64,000 nt of DNA, taken from NCBI RefSeq assembly GCF_007995155.1, contig NZ_CP042593.1:4010001-4074000 (forward strand), written 5' to 3'. Source of the DNA: Cytobacillus dafuensis. Lineage in GTDB: Bacteria; Bacillota; Bacilli; Bacillales; Cytobacillaceae. A program made the position numbers and the translations under genes. Below are positions 38,087-47,239 of this stretch, in pieces; the stretch's first letter is position 1; each line of letters starts with the position of its first letter. A model generated the notes under the pieces. It worked only from the letters and a program-made list of their open reading frames with translations. It was not told where the DNA came from and did no database searches.

Positions 38087-38575
38087 TCATCCTTTATCTA
38101 AAAACTCCGTATAAACATCAATATTAGCTCCAAGTAATACAGATGCTATATGATGTTCAGGTGCAGTAGCAACCTCCCTATACATCCGGTCTATATAAAG
38201 ATGCTCTGCCTCTGGGAATTCCTTCTTAAACTGCTTTCGCAGCTTTTCACCTGCTGCGTCTGCATCCACTAGTATAAAAACATCTTTATCATATAGCATA
38301 TCTATTAGTTCATCTAGCTTCGTGATGCCAATTGTACCATTTGTACAGATAATATCTACCGGCTCTCTGACAATCGCCTGAACTTTTCTCTTATCTGTTG
38401 TTCCCTCTACAATGATTACTTTTTCCGTTAGCTCATCATTCATCCTAATCACCTGAACTGAGTTGTAATTTTTCCGATCAACTATGGGTGGATAAACATT
38501 CAAATATGGAGATTTTCTTACCTTACCATATTCATTATTCTTGATAATGGTGTGGATATCCTGCCATTTAACCAT
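38087..38575 (-). CDS. yusF: Toprim-domain protein YusF
   Basis: 162 residues from the ATG at 38575. The toprim core is KVIIVEGTTDKRKV (Glu of the acidic pair) and DVFILVDADAAGEKLRKQF (the DxD), as in DnaG and RNase M5; MYREVATAPEHHIASVLL is typical of YusF. A nucleic-acid or nucleotide-directed Mg2+ enzyme is likely but no substrate is known. The start is uncertain: an ATG at 38440 (MNDELTEK) with AGGTG seven bases before it would give 117 residues and the complete toprim domain. Confidence 0.85.
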   Translation of the reverse strand: MVKWQDIHTIIKNNEYGKVRKSPYLNVYPPIVDRKNYNSVQVIRMNDELTEKVIIVEGTTDKRKVQAIVREPVDIICTNGTIGITKLDELIDMLYDKDVFILVDADAAGEKLRKQFKKEFPEAEHLYIDRMYREVATAPEHHIASVLLGANIDVYTEFLDKG

Positions 38576-38653
38576 TATTAATTAGTTTGCCTCATGTTAG
38601 CCACACCTATAAAGCAATGGATGAAAAATCTCATCTAACGTTCTAAAACTATT

Positions 38654-38690
38654 GAAAAGGGAGCTACCATAATTGTGATAGCTCCCTTTC
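38654..38690 (-). terminator. Terminator after gcvH
   Basis: AAAGGGAGCTA and TAGCTCCCTTT form an 11-bp perfect stem; the minus strand ends in TTTTC. It lies about 60 bases beyond the stop and separates gcvH from yusF. Confidence 0.82.
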
Positions 38691-38747
38691 CATGTCTTCT
38701 CATGTGCTAGGGAAATCTACTTTCTTACCCAGCTACTAGATATTGAA

Positions 38748-39131
38748 TTAATCTTCTTTTACCATTTCTTCATATTGTTCAGCAGTCATCAGTTTGTCTA
38801 CTTCACTAGCATCAGATAGCTCAACAACGATCATCCAAGCTTTTTCATATGGTGATTCGTTAACAAACTCAGGATTATCGTTTAAATCTTCATTAATAGC
38901 GACAACTTTCCCACTAACTGGTGCATAAAGCTCAGATACAGTTTTAACGGATTCAACGCTACCGAAAGGCTCGTCCGCTTTAATTTCGTCTCCTACCTCT
39001 GGAAGCTCAACAAATACGATATCTCCTAGCTCAGATTGAGCGAAATCAGTGATACCAATACGAACTTGCTCGCCTTCTGTTTTTACCCACTCATGCTCTT
39101 CTGAATAACGTAGTTCTTTAGGTGTGTTCAT
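38748..39131 (-). CDS. gcvH: Glycine cleavage system H protein
   Basis: 127 residues from the ATG at 39131, with GGAGGCG upstream; the frame extends 29 codons further without support. The lipoyl lysine is K63 in [11 protein letters not shown]. It carries the aminomethyl group in glycine cleavage; in Bacillus it also serves as the first acceptor in lipoate metabolism, so it links to lipA at 13742. Context between yusF and yusI as in B. subtilis (yusH). Confidence 0.95.
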   Translation of the reverse strand: MNTPKELRYSEEHEWVKTEGEQVRIGITDFAQSELGDIVFVELPEVGDEIKADEPFGSVESVKTVSELYAPVSGKVVAINEDLNDNPEFVNESPYEKAWMIVVELSDASEVDKLMTAEQYEEMVKED

Positions 39132-39224
39132 TTTTAAACGCCTCCAATTTTTATGATATTTGATGATCGTAAATTCGATCTCTTCCTTCATCATGGCAAA
39201 AAGAATGATGTTTTTCAATCTTTT

Positions 39225-39584
39225 TTATGAAATCCATGATTTTTCGTAATCCTCTTCCTTAAAGCCAACTGTAACCTTATGCCCATCTGTTAATATTGGT
39301 CGTTTTATAAGCATACCGTCTGTAGCCAATACATCAAGCAGTTCATCATCTGATAGTGTTTTAACCTTATCCTTTAACCCAAGCTCCCGGTATTTCATCC
39401 CACTAGTATTAAAGAATTTCTTAATGTCTAAACCGCTATTTTTGTATAGCTCCTCCAGTTCGCTGCGGGAAGGTGGATTTTCAGCAATATGTACAGCTTC
39501 ATAACCTAAATGATGATCATCCAACCATTTCTTGGCTTTTCTGCAGGTACCACATTTAGGATACCAATAAAAAGTTAGAGCCAT
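39225..39584 (-). CDS. yusI: ArsC/Spx-family protein YusI
   Basis: 119 residues from the ATG at 39584 (GGTGG upstream; an ATG at 39599 is five codons earlier). FYWYPKCGTCRKAKKWL holds the CxxC near the N-terminus, and LIKRPILTDG (about 93-102) is the RPI loop shared by ArsC and Spx proteins. Glutaredoxin-like; it may act as a reductase or as an RNA-polymerase-binding Spx paralogue; no target known. Confidence 0.88.
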   Translation of the reverse strand: MALTFYWYPKCGTCRKAKKWLDDHHLGYEAVHIAENPPSRSELEELYKNSGLDIKKFFNTSGMKYRELGLKDKVKTLSDDELLDVLATDGMLIKRPILTDGHKVTVGFKEEDYEKSWIS

Positions 39585-39831
39585 TTTTTTCACCACCATT
39601 GTCTAGCATGTCCAATCAAAAAAATAAATTTACAGCTTTAAAGGAAATACTATCATAAATTTTCATTTATTCATAACATTTGATACACAGGATAGTTCGA
39701 CAAATATCCATTTATTCGTTCATAAAAGGAAACAATTTAATATAGGGCTATTTTCTAAGAGATTGTTATTTCTAGATATTAATCATTTAAAGTTTTCAAT
39801 ATCTATTAATGATCGTGAGCACGTCAAAGCC

Positions 39832-39866
39832 TATAATAAAGACTCCCTTCTTAGATGAAGGGAGTA
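39832..39866 (-). terminator. Terminator of the fadNAE operon
   Basis: ACTCCCTTC (39842-39850) and GAAGGGAGT (39857-39865) form a perfect 9-bp stem; the minus strand continues CTTTATTATA. It lies 11 bases after the fadE stop. Confidence 0.88.
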
Positions 39867-39876
39867 AATTGGCATA

Positions 39877-41661
39877 TTATAAAATGTATTTCTCTGCTTC
39901 AATTATTTTATCAGCTGCTTCACGTTTCTTCGCAATCACATTAATCGGTGTATGGCGTGTGAACTTACGGAGTGCTGAAATCATCATTCTTAAAGCATCA
40001 CCTGTTTCAACTGCCACGAGTGTTTCTTTTGCATCTTGCTCAATTTTATTAAACGCTTCTTGGCAGAAGGTTTGTGTATAAAGTAGCTTTTGCTTGCTCT
40101 TTTCTACACCGTCTTTTTTAATCGCCTTTTCTGTACGAAGAACGGCAGATTCCATTGAATAGGCATTTGAAATAATATCAGCAATATTTACTAAAACTTC
40201 CTGCTCTTTTTCAAGTGCTTTTCCGTACTTTTGTGCAGCTAAGCCTGCAGCAAGAAGACCGATTTTCTTCGCATTCTTTACTAAATATTTTTCCTGAGCA
40301 AGTGGCTCATCACCTGGCTCTTCAGGCATTAGCATCATCAGCTCTTCCTGCAATGCCATTGCTTTCTCGAATAATGGCAGCTCGCCCTTGAATGCTTTGC
40401 GAATATAAGTTCCAGGAACTAATAAACGGTTAATCTCATTTGTTCCTTCAAAGATGCGGTTAATACGCGAGTCACGGTAAGCCCTTTCGATCTCATATTC
40501 AGCCATGAATCCGTATCCGCCATGGATTTGAACACCCTCGTCTACTACATAATCTAGGACTTCTGTAGAGAAAAATTTATTTAAAGAACACTCAATCGCA
40601 TATTCTGCAATGGATTTTGCTACTTCCTTTCCATCTTTTACTTCTTCTTCTGATAGCTTGCTCATGCGGTCTTCGAATAAGCCAACAGTTCGGTATACAG
40701 AGCTTTCAGCAGCATAAATTTTGGAAGCCATTGTTCCGAATTTTTCTTTCGTTAAATTAAATTGAGCGATCGGTGTTTTAAACTGCTGACGCTGATTAGC
40801 ATATTGAACAGCAAGTTCGAAAGCACGCTTTGAACCGCCGACAGCACCAACACCTAGTTTATAACGACCAATGTTTAGAATATTAAAGGCAATGATATGA
40901 CCTCTTCCAAATTCACCCAATAGATTTTCTTTTGGAACAAGTGCATCCTCAAGTATCAGCGTACGAGTAGAAGAGCTTTTAATTCCCATTTTCTTTTCTT
41001 CAGGTCCGACAGATACGCCTGGGAACTCTCTTTCAACGATAAAGGCTGAGAAATGCTCTCCATCAATTTTTGCATAAACGACAAATACATCAGCGAATCC
41101 AGCATTTGTAATCCATTGTTTTTCACCGTTTAACACATAGTGTGTACCCTCAGCATTTAGTTTTGCAGTTGTTTTAGCACCAAGTGCATCTGAACCTGAT
41201 CCTGGCTCTGTTAATGCATAAGCAGCAAGCTTTTCACCAGTGGCTAATGCAGGTAAATATTTTTGTTTCTGTTCTTCGTTGCCGAATAATACGATTGGCA
41301 GTGAACCAATTCCTACATGTGCACCATGTGAAATGGAGAAGCCACCTGCGCGCGCCATTTTTTCGGCAATAAGGGCAGAGCTTACTTTATCTAATGCTAG
41401 ACCACCGTATTCTTCAGGAACGTCAGCACCTAATAGTCCTAATTCCCCTGCTTCCTTTAATAGTTTGACAGACCGATCGAATTTATGGTTTTCCAAATGT
41501 TCAACCTCTGGAAGGACCTCATTAATAACAAATTCCTCTGTTGTTTTTGCGATCATTTTATGCTCATCTGAGAAATCCTCAGGTGTGAAAACACGGTCAT
41601 AGGAAAGATCTTCAATTAAAAAACTTCCACCCTTGATTAGGTTTTCTGTTTGGTTTGACAT
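39877..41661 (-). CDS. fadE: Acyl-CoA dehydrogenase FadE
   Basis: 594 residues from the ATG at 41661, with GGAGGAAAAG upstream. The open frame runs 47 codons further into repeat B1, which is not coding. FAD-dependent first step of beta-oxidation. ALTEPGSGSDA and the YRDSRINRIFEGTNEINR segment, with the catalytic Glu of FEGTNE, are family signatures; an extra C-terminal ~180-residue extension is normal for the YusJ type. Third gene of the operon. Confidence 0.94.
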   Translation of the reverse strand: MSNQTENLIKGGSFLIEDLSYDRVFTPEDFSDEHKMIAKTTEEFVINEVLPEVEHLENHKFDRSVKLLKEAGELGLLGADVPEEYGGLALDKVSSALIAEKMARAGGFSISHGAHVGIGSLPIVLFGNEEQKQKYLPALATGEKLAAYALTEPGSGSDALGAKTTAKLNAEGTHYVLNGEKQWITNAGFADVFVVYAKIDGEHFSAFIVEREFPGVSVGPEEKKMGIKSSSTRTLILEDALVPKENLLGEFGRGHIIAFNILNIGRYKLGVGAVGGSKRAFELAVQYANQRQQFKTPIAQFNLTKEKFGTMASKIYAAESSVYRTVGLFEDRMSKLSEEEVKDGKEVAKSIAEYAIECSLNKFFSTEVLDYVVDEGVQIHGGYGFMAEYEIERAYRDSRINRIFEGTNEINRLLVPGTYIRKAFKGELPLFEKAMALQEELMMLMPEEPGDEPLAQEKYLVKNAKKIGLLAAGLAAQKYGKALEKEQEVLVNIADIISNAYSMESAVLRTEKAIKKDGVEKSKQKLLYTQTFCQEAFNKIEQDAKETLVAVETGDALRMMISALRKFTRHTPINVIAKKREAADKIIEAEKYIL

Positions 41662-41701
41662 ATTCTTTTCCTCCATTCTATTATTTCTAAAACGATCAAT
41701 T

Positions 41702-41972
41702 AAAGTGAAACTTCCATCAGTGGTGGTTTTTCGACGCACAGGACGTGCTAGTGCCGACGTTGCCACAGGACGTGGCGTTCTTAGTCGGCTTTCATCCCCC
41801 ACTGATGGTTAGTTGCGGCCCACAGGAAGTGGGTCACGCAGACGTTGCCACACGATGTGGCGCTTTTAGTCTGTGTTCATTTTACGGGCATTTACGGGCA
41901 GTTGATCCCCCACTTACTCTTCTTTGCATACGCGAATCCTTGAAGTGGGGTCTTACTGCCCATTAATCTGCG
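41702..41972 (+). repeat. Dispersed repeat family B, copy B1 between fadA and fadE
   Basis: About 270 bases: AAGTGAAACTTCCATCAG, then four paired blocks: CATCAGTGG/CCACTGATG, CCGACGTTGCCAC/GTGGCGTTCTTAGTCGG, CAGACGTTGCCACA/TGTGGCGCTTTTAGTCTG, GGGCAGTTGATCCCCCACTT/AAGTGGGGTCTTACTGCCC, ending TTAATCTGCGATTAA. It fills the whole gap between fadA and fadE. Nearly identical to 51315-51592. Confidence 0.93.
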
Positions 41973-41973
41973 A

Positions 41974-43149
41974 TTAAAGTAATTCAAATACTCCAGCTGC
42001 ACCCATTCCGCCGCCAATACACATCGTTACAACACCGAATTGCTGGTTGCGGCGCTTCATTTCATGGATAAGAGAAAGTGTTAATTTAGCACCTGTACAG
42101 CCAAGTGGATGTCCTAATGCTATAGCTCCGCCATTCACATTTACTTTCTCTTCATCTAGACCAAGCTCTCGAATAATTTGGATGGATTGAGATGCAAAAG
42201 CTTCATTTAGCTCAATTAATCCAATATCTGAAAGTTCAAGTCCTGCAAGCTTCAGTGCTTTCGGGATGGCTACAATCGGTCCAATCCCCATGATTTCAGG
42301 AGGGACACCGCCAACAGCAAATGATCTGAATTTGGCCATTGGTTTAAGGCCTGCTGATTCAGCTTTTTCACGGTCCATAACCATGACGGCAGCAGCTCCA
42401 TCACTTGTCTGGGACGAGTTTCCTGCTGTTACTGTTCCTGTTACAGAAAATGCTGGGCGAAGCTTTGATAAAGTTTCAACGGTTGAATCCGCACGAACGC
42501 CTTCGTCTTGGCTGAACTTGATTGTCTTTTCGATTAACTTATTGTCTTTCCCAACGGATCTTAACGTAACATCAACAGGAACAATCTCATCCACAAATTT
42601 ACCTTCAAGAATCGCTTTTGCTGCCTTTTGATGACTGCGTACAGCAAATGCATCCTGATCTTCACGGGAAATACCGAATTTTTTAGCAACCTCTTCTGCC
42701 GTATGGCCCATTCCCATATAATACTCAGGGGCTGTTTCAGCCAATTTCGCATTTGGCCTAGTGATATGCCCCATCATTGGAACAAGGCTCATGGACTCTG
42801 CTCCACCGGCAATAATCGTATCAGCGTGGCCAATCATAATTTTTTCGGCTGCATAAGCGATTGACTGTAAGCCCGAAGAGCAGTATCGATTGATGGTAAT
42901 GGCTGGTACTGTATATGGAAGACCAGCTAGCGCACCAATATTACGAGCCATGTTTAAGCCCTGCTCTGCTTCCGGCATGGCACATCCAATAATTAAGTCA
43001 TCTATATTTCCTTCATAATTCCCTGCTCGCTTTAATGTTTCTTGAACTACAAGGGCACCTAGGTCATCCGGTCTTACATGAGCTAATGTTCCTTTCTTTG
43101 CCTTTCCGACCGGGGTACGGGCACCTGCAACGATAACCGCTTCTCTCAT
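41974..43149 (-). CDS. fadA: Acetyl-CoA acyltransferase (3-ketoacyl-CoA thiolase) FadA
   Basis: 391 residues. Active-site Cys in [11 protein letters not shown] (about 85-95), the His in [16 protein letters not shown] (about 341-356) and the second Cys in CIGGGMGAA (about 377-385). It performs the last step of beta-oxidation. Repeat D2 fills the gap to fadN and repeat B1 the gap to fadE. Confidence 0.95.
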   Translation of the reverse strand: MREAVIVAGARTPVGKAKKGTLAHVRPDDLGALVVQETLKRAGNYEGNIDDLIIGCAMPEAEQGLNMARNIGALAGLPYTVPAITINRYCSSGLQSIAYAAEKIMIGHADTIIAGGAESMSLVPMMGHITRPNAKLAETAPEYYMGMGHTAEEVAKKFGISREDQDAFAVRSHQKAAKAILEGKFVDEIVPVDVTLRSVGKDNKLIEKTIKFSQDEGVRADSTVETLSKLRPAFSVTGTVTAGNSSQTSDGAAAVMVMDREKAESAGLKPMAKFRSFAVGGVPPEIMGIGPIVAIPKALKLAGLELSDIGLIELNEAFASQSIQIIRELGLDEEKVNVNGGAIALGHPLGCTGAKLTLSLIHEMKRRNQQFGVVTMCIGGGMGAAGVFELL

Positions 43150-43183
43150 TTTGTTCCCTCTCTTTCCATGTGATGAATCTTTT

Positions 43184-43258
43184 TAAAAAAACTTGGCGTT
43201 CGCCAAGTACTTTCGGCGAGTGCTTAGTTTTTGCGAATTTCGTTAATCTAGCAATCTA
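43184..43258 (+). repeat. Dispersed repeat family D, copy D2 between fadN and fadA
   Basis: AAAAAAACTTGGCGTTCGCCAAG, then GGCGAGTGCTTAGTTTTTGC; the hairpin half is well preserved and the tail diverges (TCGTTAATCTAGCAATC). It ends exactly at the fadN stop. Confidence 0.82.
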
Positions 43259-45643
43259 TTAATTGCGTAATGGCTTTCCTTTAACGAGCATATGCTGCAT
43301 GCGTTGAAGTGTTTTAGGCTCTGCAAGCAGACTCAAGAATGCCTCTCTCTCTAAATCCAGCAAGTATTGCTCATCAACTTCTGTTCCAAAAGGCACTTTT
43401 CCGCCAGCAATTACATAAGCTAATTTTTTCGCTATTTTCATATCATGTTCAGAGATATAGCCAGAGTACATCATAGCCTTAGCTCCTAAGAGCAATGTTG
43501 CGTATCCTGTTTCCCCCGTTACTGGAACCTTCTTACGGATAGGCGGCATGTAGCCCTTTTCATGCAGAGTTAGAACAGCTTGTTTTGCATCATATAGGAG
43601 ATGATCACCATTGACACTAATGCCATCCGCAAAGTTCAAGAAGTTGTTATCCCTAGCTTCTTCTCCTGACGTAGAAACCTTCGCCATGGCAATTGATTCA
43701 AATACTTTATTTGCTACTTTCTGAAGGTCGAATTCTATTCCATTTGGCATACTTTCAAGGTGCTTAATATAAAGCTCCTTGTTTCCGCCTCCTCCAGGGA
43801 TGAGACCTACTCCAACTTCAACTAGTCCCATATAGGTTTCACTAGAAGCTTGGATATGGGCCGTTGGGAGACAAACCTCTGTTCCTCCACCTAAAGTCAT
43901 TCCAAACGGTGCTGAAACAACTGGCTTTGAACTATATTTAATTTTCATCATTGCCTGTTGGAAATGACGTACAACCATATCAAGTTCATATATATTGTCG
44001 TCCTGAGCTTCCATCAAAATCATGGCAAGGTTTGCACCAACACTAAAGTTCTTGCCTTGGTTACCAATCACTAGTCCTTTAAAATTCTTTTCTACTTCAT
44101 CGATTGAAAAGTTAATCATTTGAATGATATCTAGACCAATTGCATTGCTCTTTGAATGGAATTCAAGCAGGGCAACTCCATCGCCAAGATCCACTAAGCT
44201 AGCACCACTATTCTTTTTAATAACGCCTTTTTGCTGTTTTAGTCTTTTTAAATTGATAACTTTTGGGTTTTCTTCTACTAATTTGTACTCGCCGTTTTGA
44301 TAGAAATATAGATTTCCTTCCTCTTCTTTATAGAAGGATGTAAAGCCTTTTTCGAGCATTTCATGTATCCAAGAAGGAATTTCTCCTCCTGACTCTTCCA
44401 TTTTCTTTACGGATTTTTCTACACCTATCGCATCCCATGTTTCAAATGGACCCAGCTCCCAGCCGAAGCCCCACTTCATAGCCTTATCAATAGCTGCTAC
44501 ATCATCTGCAATTGTCCCGAGCAATTCGGCTGAATATATGAGCACCGGGCTTAAAATATTCCAAAGAAGCTTACCAGCACGGTCATCCGCATAAACAAGC
44601 GCTTTCATTTTGTTTGCGGTACCCTTCTCCTGTTTGCTTAATTCTGTCGCAGCGGTGCTAAGCTTTTTACGTGGTCCGTATTCTAATGTTTGTGGGTCAA
44701 GCTCGAGGATTTCTTTGCCTTGTTTCAAAAAGAAACCTTGACCAGATTTGCTGCCTAGCCAGCCCTTATTAAGCATTTCTTTTATAAATGCAGGTATCTC
44801 AAAGGCTTCTCTTTCTTTCCCATCTACTAGCTCATATACGTTATTGGCAACATGAACAAATGTATCAAGACCGACAACATCTAATGTTCTAAATGTAGCG
44901 CTTTTCGGCCTGCCGATTAGCGGACCAGTGACTGAATCGACTTCACCGACACTATAACCGCCTTTTTGCATTTCCTGAACTGTCACTAATAAGCCGTAAG
45001 TACCAATTCGATTTGCAATAAAGTTTGGGGTATCCTTCGCTTCAACAACCCCTTTTCCTAAAACATCCTCGCCAAATTGCTTCATAAAGGCTAAAACTTC
45101 AGCATCTGTATTTTTTGTTGGAATCACTTCTAAAAGCTTTAAATAGCGAGGAGGATTAAAAAAGTGTGTGCCAAGAAAATGTTTTTTGAAATCTTCAGAG
45201 CGTCCTTCCGCCATCACTTCAACAGAAATACCGGAAGTGTTTGAGCTTACGACGCTACCTTGCTTACGGTATTGATCTACTTTTTCAAAAACCTGCTTTT
45301 TAATATTGAGATTCTCTACGACAACCTCAATCACCCAATCAACATCCTTAAGCCGCTCCATATCATCATCAAAATTACCAGCTTCAATTAACGCAAGATT
45401 CTTTTTAGAAGTAAGTGGAGCAGGCTTTTGCTTTAACAGCTTTTGTCTGCCGGCTTCACTAATGCGGTTACGAACTGCCTTATCGTCAAGAGTTAATCCT
45501 TTTGCCTTTTCTTCATCCGTTAATTCTCGAGGTACAATATCTAACAACAAAGTAGGAATACCAATATTCGCTAAGTGAGCGGCGATACCTGAGCCCATTA
45601 CACCAGAACCAAGAACGGCAGCTTTTTTTATTTGTTGGATCAA
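43259..45643 (-). CDS. fadN: 3-hydroxyacyl-CoA dehydrogenase / enoyl-CoA hydratase FadN
   Basis: 794 residues from the TTG at 45643, preceded by AAAGGAGGAAATAAAG; the longer frame would begin inside the FadR operator. The N-terminal NAD domain has AAVLGSGVMGSGIAAHLAN and a dehydrogenase His in FLGTHFFNPP; the C-terminal hydratase part has APFGMTLGGGTEVCL and GLVEVGVGLIPGGGGNKEL. One polypeptide does hydration and oxidation of acyl-CoA. First gene of fadN-fadA-fadE, regulated by FadR. Confidence 0.94.
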   Translation of the reverse strand: MIQQIKKAAVLGSGVMGSGIAAHLANIGIPTLLLDIVPRELTDEEKAKGLTLDDKAVRNRISEAGRQKLLKQKPAPLTSKKNLALIEAGNFDDDMERLKDVDWVIEVVVENLNIKKQVFEKVDQYRKQGSVVSSNTSGISVEVMAEGRSEDFKKHFLGTHFFNPPRYLKLLEVIPTKNTDAEVLAFMKQFGEDVLGKGVVEAKDTPNFIANRIGTYGLLVTVQEMQKGGYSVGEVDSVTGPLIGRPKSATFRTLDVVGLDTFVHVANNVYELVDGKEREAFEIPAFIKEMLNKGWLGSKSGQGFFLKQGKEILELDPQTLEYGPRKKLSTAATELSKQEKGTANKMKALVYADDRAGKLLWNILSPVLIYSAELLGTIADDVAAIDKAMKWGFGWELGPFETWDAIGVEKSVKKMEESGGEIPSWIHEMLEKGFTSFYKEEEGNLYFYQNGEYKLVEENPKVINLKRLKQQKGVIKKNSGASLVDLGDGVALLEFHSKSNAIGLDIIQMINFSIDEVEKNFKGLVIGNQGKNFSVGANLAMILMEAQDDNIYELDMVVRHFQQAMMKIKYSSKPVVSAPFGMTLGGGTEVCLPTAHIQASSETYMGLVEVGVGLIPGGGGNKELYIKHLESMPNGIEFDLQKVANKVFESIAMAKVSTSGEEARDNNFLNFADGISVNGDHLLYDAKQAVLTLHEKGYMPPIRKKVPVTGETGYATLLLGAKAMMYSGYISEHDMKIAKKLAYVIAGGKVPFGTEVDEQYLLDLEREAFLSLLAEPKTLQRMQHMLVKGKPLRN

Positions 45644-45667
45644 CTTTATTTCCTCCTTTTTCACCTT

Positions 45668-45685
45668 TGAATGAATACTCATTCA
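45668..45685 (-). promoter_or_regulatory. FadR operator before fadN
   Basis: TGAATGAATACTCATTCA is an 18-base palindrome that fits the Bacillus FadR (TetR-type) consensus TGAATGAnTAnTCATTCA exactly. It lies between the promoter and the ribosome site of fadN. A half site TGAATGAGTC is visible at about 45706. Long-chain acyl-CoA should release the repressor. Confidence 0.93.
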
Positions 45686-45730
45686 TTTTTTTATCAAAAA
45701 AAATTCCCTGAATGAGTCTTGTTATCTATA

Positions 45731-45759
45731 ACTATAAAATATTTAAAAAATTTACGCAA
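45731..45759 (-). promoter_or_regulatory. Sigma-A promoter of fadNAE
   Basis: TTGCGT (45754-45759), 17 bases, TATAGT (45731-45736) on the minus strand; the FadR operator begins about 40 bases downstream. Confidence 0.7.
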
Positions 45760-45868
45760 TAATTTTCATCCTAAATATTAGAAAATTTTTAATTAACGGA
45801 CATTACTCTTCAGTCTTTCTAATGAAAATATGAAGAATGGGCAATCTACTACTGGAGGTGAAGATACT

Positions 45869-46003
45869 ATGGCAAGAAGAAAGAAGGAACCTTCTAAAGC
45901 TGGGGTTAGTGCAGCAAGTGTAAAGGGCAATGCTGGTCCTACTGTAGAAGCTGACGGTGGCGGGAAAGTGAACAGCCAAAATAATCAATTTAAAAAAAGT
46001 TAA
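45869..46003 (+). CDS. yuzL: YuzL-family small protein
   Basis: 44 residues. It starts MARRKKEPSKAGVSAASVKG and continues NAGPTVEADGGGKVNSQNNQFKKS. ATG with a full GGAGGTG eight bases upstream. Small, basic and Ser/Gly-rich like other minor spore proteins; the YuzL family is known only from Bacillaceae and its function is not described. It is divergent from fadN, in the place expected from B. subtilis. Too short for most gene callers. Confidence 0.85.
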   Translation: MARRKKEPSKAGVSAASVKGNAGPTVEADGGGKVNSQNNQFKKS

Positions 46004-46068
46004 TATTTGCAAATTTCATTTTGAAACTCAGTCTCTTTTAGCAATTCCTTGGAAGAGGAGTTTATCTC

Positions 46069-46153
46069 CCCTGTTGATTTCCGCTGCAGGCACTCGCCTG
46101 CAGCGGAAATCAACAACAAATTAGCATTATCAACACTGAGCTTTAATACAGCC
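46069..46153 (+). repeat. Repeat family A, palindromic mini-derivative A3
   Basis: The left end of repeat A (GTTGATTTCCGCTGCAGGC, 46073-46091) is followed after four bases by its exact reverse complement (46096-46114), and then by the right end (ATTATCAACACTGAGCTTTA..ACAGCC). The 160-base interior has been replaced by a perfect 19-bp hairpin. Confidence 0.92.
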
Positions 46154-46167
46154 AATAAAGATGAAGA

Positions 46168-46196
46168 AAGCCGTTTTCTATTTAGTGAACGGCTTG
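46168..46196. terminator. Weak hairpin, possible terminator
   Basis: AAGCCGTT and AACGGCTT pair around a 12-base loop; T-runs are imperfect on both sides. It could end the yuzL transcript. Confidence 0.35.
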
Positions 46197-46217
46197 AATT
46201 AGTTTTTAAATTGACAT

Positions 46218-46438
46218 AAAGTGAAACTTCCATCAGAGGGGGGGTTCTTTCATCCCCCCACTGATGGTTAGTTGCGGCCCACAGGAAGTGGGTCACGCAG
46301 ACGTTGCCACACGATGTGGCGCTTTTAGTCTGTGTTCATTTTATGGGCATTTACGGGCAGTTAATTCACCACTTAGGTTTCTTTGATTCTCTCGCAAACT
46401 TGAAGTAGGGGTCTTACTGCCCGTTAATCTGCGATAAG
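46218..46438 (+). repeat. Dispersed repeat family B, copy B2 (internally deleted)
   Basis: Same ends as B1 (AAGTGAAACTTCCATCAG and CCCGTTAATCTGCGATAA) and the CAGACGTTGCCACA block; the first large hairpin arm is deleted (GGGGGGGTTCTTTCATCC in its place). Confidence 0.92.
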
Positions 46439-46459
46439 CTAAGTAACTGAAATAATCCA

Positions 46460-47239
46460 TCAAACTTCAATTTTCCACTCCCCATTTCTATTACAGATAT
46501 GTGGACAGGTCGAGCAGTTTTTATTGCTTTTCGTTAAATAGGCAAAGCAGCAGGTATTCCTTTGTCTAATTTCTTTTTTAACTCTTTCATTATAGGTTTT
46601 TTCTTTATAAAATCGCTTAAGCGGATTTTCGTGATAATCACCAAATAGCTTACCTTCAGCTTGCAAAACAATAAATTGAAAATCTTCTTTTGCACGTTCA
46701 AGCAGCTCGTCTTCTATTTCTGCCTGAAAAAAATACGTCTCATATAACCAATAAATATATATTGCAATATTCTCCCATAAAATAAGCTTAGAAATCCTTG
46801 TTACCTTTGCCACACAAGTAATGATTGGATACACGTGCTCTTTAAATAAAGCCTCAATGCAATTTTTTCTCCACAAATCTCTATTAGGTCCTGCCGATAC
46901 CGACTCTAAACGAGAAAAATAAAAACGTGGAAGCCATACTTCAGCTTGAACATCTGTCTCAATGGATATATCTTCAAACGAAATGGAAAGCATTTCATCC
47001 CTGCTGGTCATTGTATATAGATACAAAACTGCTAAAAAAGCATATCTTTTTATAAATATAGAGCCTGCTGCCTTATAATTCTCAGCTTCAATATGACTTC
47101 CTAGTATATCTAAATATTCCTTCATCCTATTCTCATCTAGCAAATTTATTACTTGAAGGGAAAGGGGAGATTCATTTTTTTCAGTTGTTAGCCGCATTTC
47201 CTTTAGTTCCTGAACGAGAGACTTTGAAAAACTAACCAA
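46460..47239 (-). CDS. FhuF-like siderophore-iron reductase / IucA-IucC C-terminal-like protein
   Basis: 259 residues, TTG start overlapping the ATPase gene by eight bases with GGGGAAG upstream. The C-terminus has CC-x10-C-x2-C (NTCCFAYLT...NCSTCPHIC), the [2Fe-2S] ligand pattern of FhuF-type ferric-siderophore reductases. Such enzymes release iron from the imported chelate in the cytoplasm. Last gene of a permease-permease-ATPase-reductase operon, which fits that role. Confidence 0.8.
   Translation of the reverse strand: MVSFSKSLVQELKEMRLTTEKNESPLSLQVINLLDENRMKEYLDILGSHIEAENYKAAGSIFIKRYAFLAVLYLYTMTSRDEMLSISFEDISIETDVQAEVWLPRFYFSRLESVSAGPNRDLWRKNCIEALFKEHVYPIITCVAKVTRISKLILWENIAIYIYWLYETYFFQAEIEDELLERAKEDFQFIVLQAEGKLFGDYHENPLKRFYKEKTYNERVKKEIRQRNTCCFAYLTKSNKNCSTCPHICNRNGEWKIEV

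Noticed and set aside
41662..41802. 47-codon N-terminal extension of the fadE frame
   Set aside because: It lies in repeat B1 and its flank; the ATG at 41661 with GGAGG is the normal start.
45803..46296. Minus-strand frames of 69 and 98 residues
   Set aside because: One is antisense to yuzL, the other translates repeats A3 and B2.
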